Below are positions 51,114 to 61,290 of a stretch of DNA of 64,000 nt, piece by piece. Location: contig OMZP01000001.1 of the NCBI GenBank assembly GCA_900315585.1, positions 12,923-76,922 on the forward strand, given 5' to 3'. The position numbers were made by a program, and so were the translations under genes. A model generated the notes under the pieces. That model made no database searches, was not told the DNA's origin, and saw only the letters and a list, made by a program, of their open reading frames with translations. Source of the DNA: an uncultured Eubacteriales bacterium (GTDB lineage Bacteria > Bacillota > Clostridia > Christensenellales > Aristaeellaceae). Numbering within the stretch: the first letter of the stretch is position 1; each line of letters starts with the position of its first letter.

Positions 51114-53891
51114 ATGGCCGCCCATATCGAGACGCTCAACGACCTGTTTGCCGCGCTGTTCAGGCCCGCGGAGGGGGCTCCGGCCATCCGCCAGCCCCAG
51201 CGACCCCTGCGGGAGGACCTGTTCGCGCTGTTCTTCCCGGACGCGCTGGTGAAGCCCTATGCCGACAAGTCCAAGTCGAACCTGACCTGGTTCTTCAACC
51301 ACGACCCGCGGAACAAGTCCGTTAGGCGGTCGCTGGCGGCGCTTTTGGAGGCGGATCTGCCCGGCACCGTGGCGGACACCCACCGCAAGTGCCACGCGGC
51401 GCTGTGGCCCAGAGCCGGGCAGCCGGCCTTCGACGGGGCCCTGCTGAAGAGTGTGCTGCTGTCCGTGCGCCTGCCCGCCGGGGTGGAGAGCCGCTGGCAC
51501 ATCGTCTCCGGCGAGGGCGAGCGCCCCGGCCGGGTGGAGGTGTTCCTGGGCGTGGACGAGGCGGCGGCGCTGGCGCGGCTGATCCTGACCCTGGCCGTGG
51601 CCGGGGACGCGCCGCTGGAAACCGTGGGCGACCTGTGGCGGGGCGACCTGGGCGGCGACTGCGCCTTCCTGGGGGAGGACGCCACGCTGGCCGGGTCCCT
51701 GCGCCACGCCCGGATGCTGGATCTGCAGGGGCGGCACGAGAAGGCCTTCGAGGCCTTCGAGCGGGTGGCGAAGCAGTTGAACCGCCCCGCCAGGACCCTG
51801 GACGAGTCCACGATGTACGTGCGGCTGGGGGAGATGTGCTTCACCGGCGAGGGCTGCCTCAGGGACGAGAAGCTGGCGCTGCGCTACGACGCGCTGGGCC
51901 TGCTGGAGGAGAACCCCAGGAGCCTGTGGCAGCTGGGCCGCCACGCCACCGGGTCCCCGGCCCGGGAGGCCATGGAGAAGGCCGCGGAGCTGGGCTACGG
52001 GCCCGCCATCCGGGAGCTGGGCGACGCCTGGAACCAGGGCAGCGCCCGCCTGGCCACCGTCCGGAACCTGGAGGAGGCCCGGCGCTGCTACCAGCGGGGG
52101 CTGGGCCTGCCCGGCGGCGACGGGGCCTACTGCGCCTACATGCTGGGCCGGCTCTACGAGGCCCAGGGCGAGCGGGCCGCGGCGGTGAACGCCTATCGCG
52201 TGGCCCAGGAGAGCGGCAGCGCCGAGGCCGCCGAGCGGCTGGCGCGGCTGGACTGGATGCTGGAGGCCCCGAAGGAGGCCCCGGTCCGGCGGCCCGCCCT
52301 GCCCGGGGAGAAGCGATTCTGCCTGATGAACGACCTGACCGGCGCGAACCGGGCGTTCCTGGAGGGCCTCGAGGGCCGGTGGGATGTGACCGTCTGCGGC
52401 GAGGCCGCGGGCGCCCCGGAGGGGGCGAAGGTCAGCGCCCTGGCCCCGGAGGCGGCGCTGCGGGACCTGGCTCAGGGGGTGTACTGGGGCGGCGCGGCCA
52501 GCTTCCCGGAGCTGGTGATCGGCCTGCTCTCGGGGGATCAGCGGAAGAACCTGCGCCAGGCGGTGGCCCTGCTGGGCGAGCTGCAGCGGATGGCCCAGGA
52601 CCTGGGGGACCGGGCCTGGGATCTGGTGGACCAGGTGGAGCTCTACGTGCTGGCGGAGCACGACTACGCCGCGCTGCTGCTGGACGCGGCCTTCGCGGGC
52701 ATGGGCGAGCTCTATTTCCGGCTGAGGCTGTGCGACCCGGCGCTGGACGCGGCGGACGCGCTGCTGACGGAGGCCCCGCTGTTTTTGCCGCGGCTGTCGG
52801 CGGCCCCGGACGCGCCGGTGCGGGTGAAGGTGATCGGCGGCGGGGACGCGGCCCTGGCCGTGGCGCGGCGGGCGATGGCCCTGCCCCTGCCGGAGGGCAT
52901 CGAGGCGACGCTGGACGTGTACGGCGAGGGCGCGGCGCGGCTGGAGCAGCGGCTCCGCCAGCTGTGCCCCGGCCTGGAGCGGGCGCCGGAGCTGATGGGG
53001 CTTTTGCCCCGGTTCCACGAGTGCGCCTATGACGGCGTGCTTTCCGAGGAAGGGCTGCTGGGCGGAGATTACTATGTGGTGGCCACCGGCGACGACGCGC
53101 GGAATCTGCGCGTGGCGGTGTTGCTGCGGGGGGCGCTGCTCCGGCGCGAGCCCGGGGCGGAGAAGCCGCCCTTCATCGCCGTGCACACGCCCGGCGCCCT
53201 GGAGGGCTGGCTCGTGGGCAGCCTCCCGGCAGGGCTGGAGGGCGGCGGCAAGGCGGCGGGCTGGTGCGCCCAGTACGAGCTCCATCCCTTCGGCATGGCC
53301 TCGATGTACCGCGCCCAGGCCCTGCGGGACGACGCTCTGGAGCGCCGCGCTCGGCAGGCCCACATGCTGTTCATCGGCCTGCCCAACACCCGCGACGCCC
53401 GCCACGCCGCCCTGGGCAGCTACTACCGGCGGCAGCACAGCCGGGACGTGGCCCGGGCCGCGGCGGGGAGCCTGGCCTATCGGCTGCACCTGGCGGGCAT
53501 CGACCTGCCCGGCTGGCGGCTCTACGGCGCGGGGGACGAGGTGGCACGGCTGGGCATGCGCTACAGCAAATGGCTGAAGGAGGGGGAGAACCTCGACAAG
53601 GCCGTGCGGGACGAGCACGCGCGCCGGAACCGCCTGCTCATCGCCCTGGGCTGGTCGCCCGCCGCGGTGGAGGAGGTGGCGGCCTACGTGGGCCGGGGCA
53701 ACCCCAGCCACATCCTCTATCCCGCGAAGCTGAACCCCTTCATCTGCCCCTGGGAGGCGCTGGAGGGCGGCGAGCTGCTGCGGGGCGTGCGGGAGGCCGT
53801 GCGCGCCCGGTTCCCGGAGAAGTCCGTGGCCGACCCCCGGAAGGACGAAGAAGCCTCCGTGCGGGACACGGAGGCGGTGATCGGGGGGTGA
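51114..53891 (+). CDS. Large protein with Sel1/TPR-like repeats, TrkA-N-like Rossmann fold and RyR-like C terminus
   Basis: The 925-residue, apparently cytoplasmic protein starts at ATG 51114 (GGAGGGG six bases upstream); TTG at 51054 is rejected because it overlaps the promoter. Residues about 190-385 form Sel1/TPR-like helical repeats (AYMLGRLYEAQGERAAAVNAY). About 560-720 resembles a TrkA-N nucleotide fold: VRVKVIGGGDAALAVA, then YYVVATGDDARNLRVAVLL. About 820-900 has RDEHARRNRLLIALGW and LNPFICPWEALE, like the EH-R-W...GW pattern of bacterial RyR-domain proteins. It follows the ZorAB-like genes and may be their cytoplasmic sensor or effector. The N-terminal 190 residues are unrecognised. 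Confidence 0.75.
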   Translation: MAAHIETLNDLFAALFRPAEGAPAIRQPQRPLREDLFALFFPDALVKPYADKSKSNLTWFFNHDPRNKSVRRSLAALLEADLPGTVADTHRKCHAALWPRAGQPAFDGALLKSVLLSVRLPAGVESRWHIVSGEGERPGRVEVFLGVDEAAALARLILTLAVAGDAPLETVGDLWRGDLGGDCAFLGEDATLAGSLRHARMLDLQGRHEKAFEAFERVAKQLNRPARTLDESTMYVRLGEMCFTGEGCLRDEKLALRYDALGLLEENPRSLWQLGRHATGSPAREAMEKAAELGYGPAIRELGDAWNQGSARLATVRNLEEARRCYQRGLGLPGGDGAYCAYMLGRLYEAQGERAAAVNAYRVAQESGSAEAAERLARLDWMLEAPKEAPVRRPALPGEKRFCLMNDLTGANRAFLEGLEGRWDVTVCGEAAGAPEGAKVSALAPEAALRDLAQGVYWGGAASFPELVIGLLSGDQRKNLRQAVALLGELQRMAQDLGDRAWDLVDQVELYVLAEHDYAALLLDAAFAGMGELYFRLRLCDPALDAADALLTEAPLFLPRLSAAPDAPVRVKVIGGGDAALAVARRAMALPLPEGIEATLDVYGEGAARLEQRLRQLCPGLERAPELMGLLPRFHECAYDGVLSEEGLLGGDYYVVATGDDARNLRVAVLLRGALLRREPGAEKPPFIAVHTPGALEGWLVGSLPAGLEGGGKAAGWCAQYELHPFGMASMYRAQALRDDALERRARQAHMLFIGLPNTRDARHAALGSYYRRQHSRDVARAAAGSLAYRLHLAGIDLPGWRLYGAGDEVARLGMRYSKWLKEGENLDKAVRDEHARRNRLLIALGWSPAAVEEVAAYVGRGNPSHILYPAKLNPFICPWEALEGGELLRGVREAVRARFPEKSVADPRKDEEASVRDTEAVIGG

Positions 53892-53904
53892 GCCAATACA
53901 GTAT

Positions 53905-54087
53905 AAGCCTTCCCCCATGGGGAAGGTGGATTTCGGTAAAATTGCTTGCAATTTTGCCGAAAGACGGATGAGGTCCTTGGATGGGCTGCGCCTGTATAAT
54001 CGTGACAGAGGCGCGAAGCGGAGCGTCAGGGGACCTCATCAGTCTGGCCTGCGGCCAGCCAGCTTCCCCAAAGGGGAAGCCTTTTGG
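53905..54087. repeat. Inverted pair of family A repeats (copies 16 and 17)
   Basis: 53905-53975 has the long inner stem CGGtAAAATTGCttGCAATTTTGCCG; 54032-54087 has CTGGCCtgcGGCCAG. They fill most of the gap between the large gene and the ROK gene terminator. Confidence 0.8.
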
Positions 54088-54130
54088 AAGGGCGCAAGGG
54101 CAGCAAAGAGCCGCACATCCGAATAACGCA

Positions 54131-54165
54131 GAAATCCCACCCTTGAATCAAAGGGGTGGGATTTC
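54131..54165 (-). terminator. Terminator of the ROK gene
   Basis: A 12-base stem, GAAATCCCACCC with GGGTGGGATTTC, lies 30 bases beyond the ROK stop. Confidence 0.8.
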
Positions 54166-54194
54166 GTGTATCATCGGGGTTGAGCGCCCCGCGC

Positions 54195-55424
54195 TCAGGT
54201 CGTGATCGTGTACTGCTTGTCCAGAAAGTACTGGGCGAGGCCGATGCTCTCCGCGTCGGGACCGGCCTGGGCGTAGCTGATGTCCAGGTGGCGGATCAGC
54301 ACCGAGCGGGTGAACAGCGCGCGCCGGAGCTCCTCCAGGAAGGGCTCGCCCAGGATCTCCACGCCGCCGCCCAGCACGATGCGGCGCATGCCGGAGCTGC
54401 ACAGTACACCGTAGAGCCCGAAGGCCAGCAGCTGCGCGGATTTCATCACCGAGGCGTTCAGCGGTTCTTCAAAGGGATAGCGCCGGGCCAGCTCTGCGCG
54501 GGTCTCCGGCGGCTGGATGCCCGCGGCCTCGGCGGCCTTCCGGGCGTCCTCCAGGATCGCCTGTCGGTTCACATAGCGTTCCAGGCAGCCCCGGTTGCCG
54601 CAGTGGCAGGGGCGGCCCTGGTAGTCGATGGTGAAGTGGCCGATCTCCCCGGCGGCGTCGAAGGGGCCGGTGTAGATGTCGCCGCGGGCGATCAGGGCGC
54701 AGCTGATGCGGTCGTGGATCTCCACGAACACCATGTCCAGCGTTTCCCCGGCCTCCGGGCTGGCGGTGTCCAGGATCTTCTTCTCGGCATAGGCCAGGCT
54801 CTTGGTGTCGTTGAACAGGTACACGGGCACGCCCATCTTGTCCCGCAGGCGCTCCATGGAGGCCTCCGACACGTTCAGGCCCAGGGCTGTCTGGTTCATC
54901 AGGCGCTTCTCCAGCAGGCTGTGCACGCCGGGGAAGTTCACGCCAATCACCAGCGCCCGCCTGCGGTCGAAGCGTTCGGACCGGTGGGTGAGGATGTCCT
55001 CGAACAGCGCGGCGTAGTCGTCGCCGGCGTCCTCGCTGGGCAGCTGGTCGGAGGGGAAGGGGTAGAAGTCGGTCTCCAGCACCTGGCATTCCAGGTTCAA
55101 CAGCGCGTATTTCACGCCCTCCCGCCGCAGCGTGAACACCGCGATCTGGAAGCCGTCGGCGTTCAGGCGCAGGCTGATGGGCCGCCGCCCGGGCAGGGAG
55201 GTCTGGGCGGGGCCGATCTCAGTGATCAGGCCGCGCTCGGCCAGCTCCTCCACCAGCACGGACACGCTGGTGGCGCTCAGCTGCATGCTGCGCACCAGGT
55301 CCGCACGGGACTTGCAGCGGCCGCTGCGCACCAGATCGAAGATATGCTTGATGTTTCCCTCTTTGACCTGTTGTTGGTAGCCGGCGCGTGAGACGCCTGC
55401 TGTGTCCAGGGCTAGATACTTCAT
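54195..55424 (-). CDS. ROK-family (NagC/XylR type) transcriptional regulator
   Basis: The 409-residue protein has an N-terminal winged helix (about 10-75; GRCKSRADLVRSMQLSATSVSVLVEEL) and a ROK sugar-kinase-like domain with the zinc motif CHCGNRGCLE and IVLGGGVEI. The kinase-like phosphate loop appears degenerate, as usual for repressors. ATG at 55424 follows AAGGAAAG. No sugar operon is adjacent, so the target is unknown. Confidence 0.87.
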   Translation of the reverse strand: MKYLALDTAGVSRAGYQQQVKEGNIKHIFDLVRSGRCKSRADLVRSMQLSATSVSVLVEELAERGLITEIGPAQTSLPGRRPISLRLNADGFQIAVFTLRREGVKYALLNLECQVLETDFYPFPSDQLPSEDAGDDYAALFEDILTHRSERFDRRRALVIGVNFPGVHSLLEKRLMNQTALGLNVSEASMERLRDKMGVPVYLFNDTKSLAYAEKKILDTASPEAGETLDMVFVEIHDRISCALIARGDIYTGPFDAAGEIGHFTIDYQGRPCHCGNRGCLERYVNRQAILEDARKAAEAAGIQPPETRAELARRYPFEEPLNASVMKSAQLLAFGLYGVLCSSGMRRIVLGGGVEILGEPFLEELRRALFTRSVLIRHLDISYAQAGPDAESIGLAQYFLDKQYTITT

Positions 55425-55513
55425 GGGGAACACTTTCCTTCCTGTCGGATCGGACACAAACCGGCTCTGCCTGCGGGCTGTGACGGGGTCAGGGTGACAA
55501 TTATCTGAGCTTA

Positions 55514-55542
55514 TGTTATCATATTAATTGGAAGTTTGCAAG
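55514..55542 (-). promoter_or_regulatory. ROK gene promoter
   Basis: Minus strand: TTGCAA, 17-base spacer, TAACAT in an AT-rich gap. Confidence 0.55.
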
Positions 55543-55595
55543 TCATTTTAAATTATTTAATCTAATCCAATGTTTGCGATTGCATTAATTATTGC

Positions 55596-55625
55596 AAAAA
55601 AGGCGCGGCTCCGGGGAGTCGCGCC
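55596..55625 (-). terminator. groEL terminator
   Basis: Minus-strand stem GGCGCGACTCC/GGAGCCGCGCC (one mismatch) followed by TTTTTT. Confidence 0.9.
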
Positions 55626-55647
55626 ACAATGGCAATGCAATTTGAGC

Positions 55648-57766
<2,119 letters not shown>

Positions 57767-57793
57767 TTAGCACTCTTAAAATCCGAGTGCTAA
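57767..57793 (-). promoter_or_regulatory. CIRCE operator of groESL
   Basis: Perfect consensus: TTAGCACTC, nine-base spacer, GAGTGCTAA. HrcA repression of groESL is expected. Confidence 0.97.
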
Positions 57794-58108
57794 CCCTTGC
57801 AGATCATAGTTTAACCATTATATATGGAAAAATCAAGCCCCTATTGGCCTGTTTTTGTGTTAAATGTTGGGAAAATAGGGGCAGGCAATAGAGAATAGGC
57901 AATAGGCAATAGGCAATAGGATAAGCTGGAGCAGGGCAGGGAACTGACTTGGCGGAGGGATCGGGGGCGCAGCGCCTCGATATTGAATCGTCCTCGGCGA
58001 CATGCGCGGCGGGGACGAGGGCTTTTTGCGGCGGGGAGCCTGTCGACCAGAGGAAAAAGCGGTTGTTCACGAAGCTTAGGGAAATAGCAAAATGCAGTCA
58101 GCTGACAA
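57794..58108. other. Gap upstream of groES with family C fragment and hairpin
   Basis: Holds the groES promoter region (AT-rich, about 57800-57850), a short family C fragment (57888-57921, GGCAATAGGCAATAGG) and a CGTCCTCG..CGGGGACG stem followed by GGGCTTTTT (about 57990-58027), which resembles a plus-strand terminator. No gene was recognised. Confidence 0.5.
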
Positions 58109-58110
58109 TG

Positions 58111-58190
58111 CGTACAGATCCTTCGTTTTGCTCAGGATGACATGGATTCCTCTCGTTGTCATCCTGAGCGAAGCGAAGGATCTGTACATT
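58111..58190. repeat. Family D repeat
   Basis: GTACAGATCCTTCG..CTCAGGATGACA and TGTCATCCTGAGCGAAG..GGATCTGTAC inverted arms. Confidence 0.85.
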
Positions 58191-58266
58191 GCGTTGATTA
58201 ACAGCGTCTCAAGAGAAGTCTTTGGAATCGGTTCGTTTTATTCCCCCAGTTCCCGTGAAGAATCCC

Positions 58267-58299
58267 AAAAAAACGGCCCATCGCCTGCGCAATGAACCG
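58267..58299 (-). terminator. Terminator of the DUF6465 gene
   Basis: Minus strand: 11-base stem CGGTTCATTGC / GCGATGGGCCG with G-U pairs, loop GCAG, followed by seven T. Confidence 0.85.
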
Positions 58300-58305
58300 C
58301 GTCTT

Positions 58306-58323
58306 TGTAATCGATCGATTACA
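58306..58323. other. Perfect 18-bp palindrome at the DUF6465 stop codon
   Basis: TGTAATCGATCGATTACA overlaps the TAA stop. It is separate from the terminator and could be a protein-binding site. Confidence 0.5.
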
Positions 58324-58525
58324 GGTCAACGCTGCCCTCAACTTCCTTGTTGACAACGTAGTAGACCTTGGCTTCCTGGGGCTTCACGTAGATGTCCAGG
58401 TCGGCGATCTCGGTCAGCTTGTGGCCGGCGTCCTTCCAGTTCTTCTTCACGTTCGCCTCAACAGCGCCCAGGTCGAATTCCTGACCGTCAAACTGCAGAA
58501 CAAACTGCTGATTGATCTTAGCCAT
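58319..58525 (-). CDS. DUF6465 small protein
   Basis: The 68-residue protein, MAKINQQFVLQFDGQEF..DLDIYVKPQEAKVYYVVNKEVEGSVDL, matches the clostridial DUF6465 pattern of a beta strand, helix and the IYVKPxE-AYYVVN segment. Function unknown; the small basic/acidic fold is compatible with nucleic-acid or protein binding. GGAGGT precedes the ATG; it has its own promoter and terminator, so it is monocistronic. Confidence 0.8.
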   Translation of the reverse strand: MAKINQQFVLQFDGQEFDLGAVEANVKKNWKDAGHKLTEIADLDIYVKPQEAKVYYVVNKEVEGSVDL

Positions 58526-58589
58526 GGTGTTACCTCCTATCGATGTTCTCTAAATGTCCGCACAACGCATATTGCATTCTGCTGCAATC

Positions 58590-58618
58590 AATATAGCAAA
58601 TTGAACGTAAACTTGCAA
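58590..58618 (-). promoter_or_regulatory. DUF6465 promoter
   Basis: Minus strand: TTGCAA, 17-base spacer, TATATT. Confidence 0.65.
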
Positions 58619-58725
58619 GATTTTTCATGTGAAATTGCACTTTGGAAATTGGGCAACTGTCACAAAGCTTTTTGCCGCCCTCGCCGCCTTTGCCGGTCAT
58701 TTTAAGAAATGGGGGCAAAAAGACT

Positions 58726-60054
58726 TCACTTGGCGGCGCGGTGTTCTTCCTTCCACCTTCGGATTTCGTCCAGCTTTTTCCCCAGCGCCGCCTCCTCGCC
58801 CTGCTCCGTGGGCAGGTAATACCGCTTGTCGGCCATGGAATCGGGCAGGCAGGTCATGGCGGTGAGCTTGTCGTCGAAGTCGTGGGCGTACTGGTAGCCC
58901 GCGCCGTAGCCCACGTCCTTCATCAGCCCGGTGACGGCGTTGCGCAAATGCAGCGGCACGGGCTCGGAGAGCTCCTTCGCGGCATCCCGCCTGGCGGCCT
59001 CGTAGGCGGCGTAGAGGGCGTTGGACTTGGGCGCGAGGGCCATGTAGACCACCGCCTGGGTCAGGTGGACGCTGCATTCCGGCATCCCGATCAGCCGACA
59101 GGCCTGGAACGCGGCCACGGCCTGATCCAGGGCGCGGGGGTCGGAAAGACCCACGTCCTCGCTGGCGAAGCGGGTGACGCGGCGGGCGATGTAGATCGGG
59201 TCCTCCCCGGCCTCCAGCATCCGCGCCAGCCAGTACACCGCGGCGTCCGGGTCGGAGTTGCGCATGGACTTGTGCAGGGCGGAGATCAGGTTGTAGTGCT
59301 CCTCGCCGCCCTTGTCGTAGAGCAGCGATTTCTTGGAGATGCACTGCTCCAGCGTGTCCTCGGTGACGGTGGTGCGGCCGTCGGCATCCAGCTCGCCGTT
59401 CAGGATCACCATTTCCAGCGTGGACAGGGCCACCCGCGCGTCCCCGTTGGCGAACACCGCGATCCTCTCCAGCAGGCCCTCCGGCAGGGCGATGTCCTGG
59501 CCGCCGAAGCCCCGCGGGTCCTTCAGGGCGCGGCGCATCAGGCCCGTCAGGTCCTCCGGGGTCAGCGCCTGCAGCACAAACACCTTGCACCGGCTCAGCA
59601 GCGCGGCGTTTACCTCGAAGGAGGGGTTTTCCGTGGTCGCGCCGATGAGGATGATGCTGCCCTTCTCCACGAAGGGGAGGAAAGCGTCCTGCTGGGCCTT
59701 GTTGAAGCGGTGGATCTCGTCCACGAACACGATGGTCTTCTCCCCGAAGCGCCGGTTGTCCTCCGCCTGCTGCATCACACCGCGAATCTCCTTGATGCCG
59801 CTGGTGACGGCGGAGAAGTCGATGAACGCGGCCCGGGTGCGGCGGGCGATGATCCGGGCCAGGGTGGTCTTGCCCACGCCGGGCGGGCCCCAGAAGATCA
59901 TCGAGGCGATCTGGTCGCCCTCGATCAGCCGACGCAGCACCTTGCCCTCGCCCAGCAGGTGCTTCTGCCCGGCGAATTCCTCCAGCGTCTGCGGGCGCAG
60001 CCGCGCCGCCAGCGGCTGGGCCGTCGGGCGGTCGAAAAGGGTCATCTGTTCCAT
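58726..60054 (-). CDS. rarA: Replication-associated recombination protein A (RarA/MgsA AAA+ ATPase)
   Basis: The 442-residue AAA+ ATPase acts at stalled replication forks. It has Walker A GPPGVGKTTLA, Walker B TIVFVDEIHRFN, the sensor motif ATTENPSFEVN and the C-terminal region with DPDAAVYWLARMLEAGEDP. ATG at 60054 follows AGGAGG; upstream in-frame codons overlap the promoter. Divergent from the thioesterase gene. Confidence 0.95.
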   Translation of the reverse strand: MEQMTLFDRPTAQPLAARLRPQTLEEFAGQKHLLGEGKVLRRLIEGDQIASMIFWGPPGVGKTTLARIIARRTRAAFIDFSAVTSGIKEIRGVMQQAEDNRRFGEKTIVFVDEIHRFNKAQQDAFLPFVEKGSIILIGATTENPSFEVNAALLSRCKVFVLQALTPEDLTGLMRRALKDPRGFGGQDIALPEGLLERIAVFANGDARVALSTLEMVILNGELDADGRTTVTEDTLEQCISKKSLLYDKGGEEHYNLISALHKSMRNSDPDAAVYWLARMLEAGEDPIYIARRVTRFASEDVGLSDPRALDQAVAAFQACRLIGMPECSVHLTQAVVYMALAPKSNALYAAYEAARRDAAKELSEPVPLHLRNAVTGLMKDVGYGAGYQYAHDFDDKLTAMTCLPDSMADKRYYLPTEQGEEAALGKKLDEIRRWKEEHRAAK

Positions 60055-60081
60055 GGGAACCTCCTGATGCTTGCTGCCTCT

Positions 60082-60110
60082 ATTATAGCGCGGCGGCCGC
60101 GGGACTTCAA
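60082..60110 (-). promoter_or_regulatory. rarA promoter
   Basis: Minus strand: TTGAAG, 17-base spacer, perfect TATAAT. Confidence 0.8.
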
Positions 60111-60122
60111 CCACCGCAAGGC

Positions 60123-60151
60123 TTGAAACCCGACGGGAAATGTGGTAAAGT
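60123..60151 (+). promoter_or_regulatory. Acyl-ACP thioesterase promoter
   Basis: TTGAAA, 17-base spacer, TAAAGT preceded by TGG. It lies about 13 bases from the rarA -35, so the divergent promoters are nearly back to back. Confidence 0.7.
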
Positions 60152-60172
60152 GTCATTCAGAGGTGAACCGAC

Positions 60173-60922
60173 ATGGAAAAGAGCTATACCGATACTTTTG
60201 AATTGCGCTCCCTGGCCTGCGACATGCAGGGCCGCTGGAAGCCCGGCGCGATCCTGGAGACCATGCAGGAGATCGCCGGGGACCACTGCGCCCGCCTGGG
60301 CCTGCCCCGGCCGGTGATGGACGGGCTGGGCATCGCCTGGGTGCTGAGCCGGGTCCGGGTGCAGCTGAAGCGCCAGCCGAGGATGGGGGAGACCATCTCC
60401 GCCAGCACCTGGCCCCTGCCGCCGCGGCATCTGTTCTACCCCCGGGTGAACGCCTTCCTGGACGGGGAGGGGAATGAGATCGGCGGGGCGTCCAGCCTGT
60501 GGCTGCTGATGGATTTGAACACCCGCCGGGTGGTGAACAGCGACGCGGTGCTCGCCCGCCTGCCGGACAACGCCGACATGCCCGCGGGCATTGCCATTGG
60601 CGCGGCGCGGCCCCTGGCCGGGGAGGCCGTGGTGAAGGAGCTGGTCGCGCCCTATTCGGATTTCGACCTGAACGGCCACGTGAACAACACCCGCTACCTG
60701 GACTGGACCATGAACGCCCTGGGCCATGGCGTGCTGGCGGAAAAGTGGATCTCCGATTTCTGCGTCAGCTACGACCGGGAGGTGCGCCCGGACGAGGTGA
60801 TCCGCACGGAGCTCGTCCTGAGCGGCGACCGGTTCAGCTTCTGCGGCAGCGCCGGAAGCACCGGCAGCGCCGGAAGCACCCGGTGCTTCTGCGTGGCGGG
60901 GGTGCTGAAGGAGAGGGATTAG
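60173..60922 (+). CDS. Acyl-ACP thioesterase (FatA/FatB-like, double hotdog)
   Basis: Releases fatty acids from acyl carrier protein. The 249-residue protein has two hotdog halves; the second contains the active-site stretch SDFDLNGHVNNTRYLDW. Near the C terminus a 36-base tandem duplication (60845-60880) encodes GSAGST twice, probably in a loop. AGAGGTGA precedes the ATG. Acyl chain preference is unknown. Confidence 0.88.
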   Translation: MEKSYTDTFELRSLACDMQGRWKPGAILETMQEIAGDHCARLGLPRPVMDGLGIAWVLSRVRVQLKRQPRMGETISASTWPLPPRHLFYPRVNAFLDGEGNEIGGASSLWLLMDLNTRRVVNSDAVLARLPDNADMPAGIAIGAARPLAGEAVVKELVAPYSDFDLNGHVNNTRYLDWTMNALGHGVLAEKWISDFCVSYDREVRPDEVIRTELVLSGDRFSFCGSAGSTGSAGSTRCFCVAGVLKERD

Positions 60923-60927
60923 GGACA

Positions 60928-60990
60928 TCGAGCGCCCGGAAAACAATCCAGTGGATTGTTTTCAGCGAGATGGGGCCGGCAGGCCCATAG
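60928..60990. repeat. 63-bp hairpin element, copy 2
   Basis: Same frame as 37232-37294, but stems read AAAACAATCC-agt-GGATTGTTTT and GGGCC-ggca-GGCCC. It interrupts a family C GGATTAGGGAC / GGACTAGGGAAC arm. Confidence 0.8.
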
Positions 60991-61290
60991 GGACTAGGGA
61001 ACAGGGAACAGGGGAGAACGGCAAAGGCTTGGCCGTGTTGTCGGGATGCTGTCCTTTAAAAGAATGTACAGATCCTTCGCGCTGCTCAGGATGACAGGTT
61101 TGCGATGCTTGTCATCCTGAGCGGAAGGTTGGAAACCCGGAGGGTTTCCAAGTCCGGCCTGTGGCCGGACCGCGGATTTTCAATCCTGGGGATTGAAAAC
61201 CGCGCCGTGCGAAGGATCTGTACATTATGTATGGAACAGCATTCCGGAGATACGGTCAAACGCTAGCCGTTCTCCCCTAATCCCTACTCC
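60991..61290. repeat. Composite repeat: family C arms, family D copy and three-hairpin insertion
   Basis: Family C arms at 60991-61015 and 61275-61290 enclose a family D repeat (61066-61224). The D copy is interrupted at about 61124-61210 by a block of stems: GGAAACCCggaGGGTTTCC, GTCCGGCCtgtGGCCGGAC and TTTTCAATCCtgGGGATTGAAAA. Confidence 0.75.

Noticed and set aside
50970..53951. A 993-codon minus-strand open frame opposite the large Sel1/TrkA-like gene
   Set aside because: Pro/Gly/Arg/His-rich shadow spanning two repeat elements; the plus-strand frame has promoter, ribosome site and recognisable repeats.
57950..58030. Possible small RNA gene upstream of groES
   Set aside because: Only one stem with a short T run is visible and no promoter could be placed; kept as a terminator-like hairpin.
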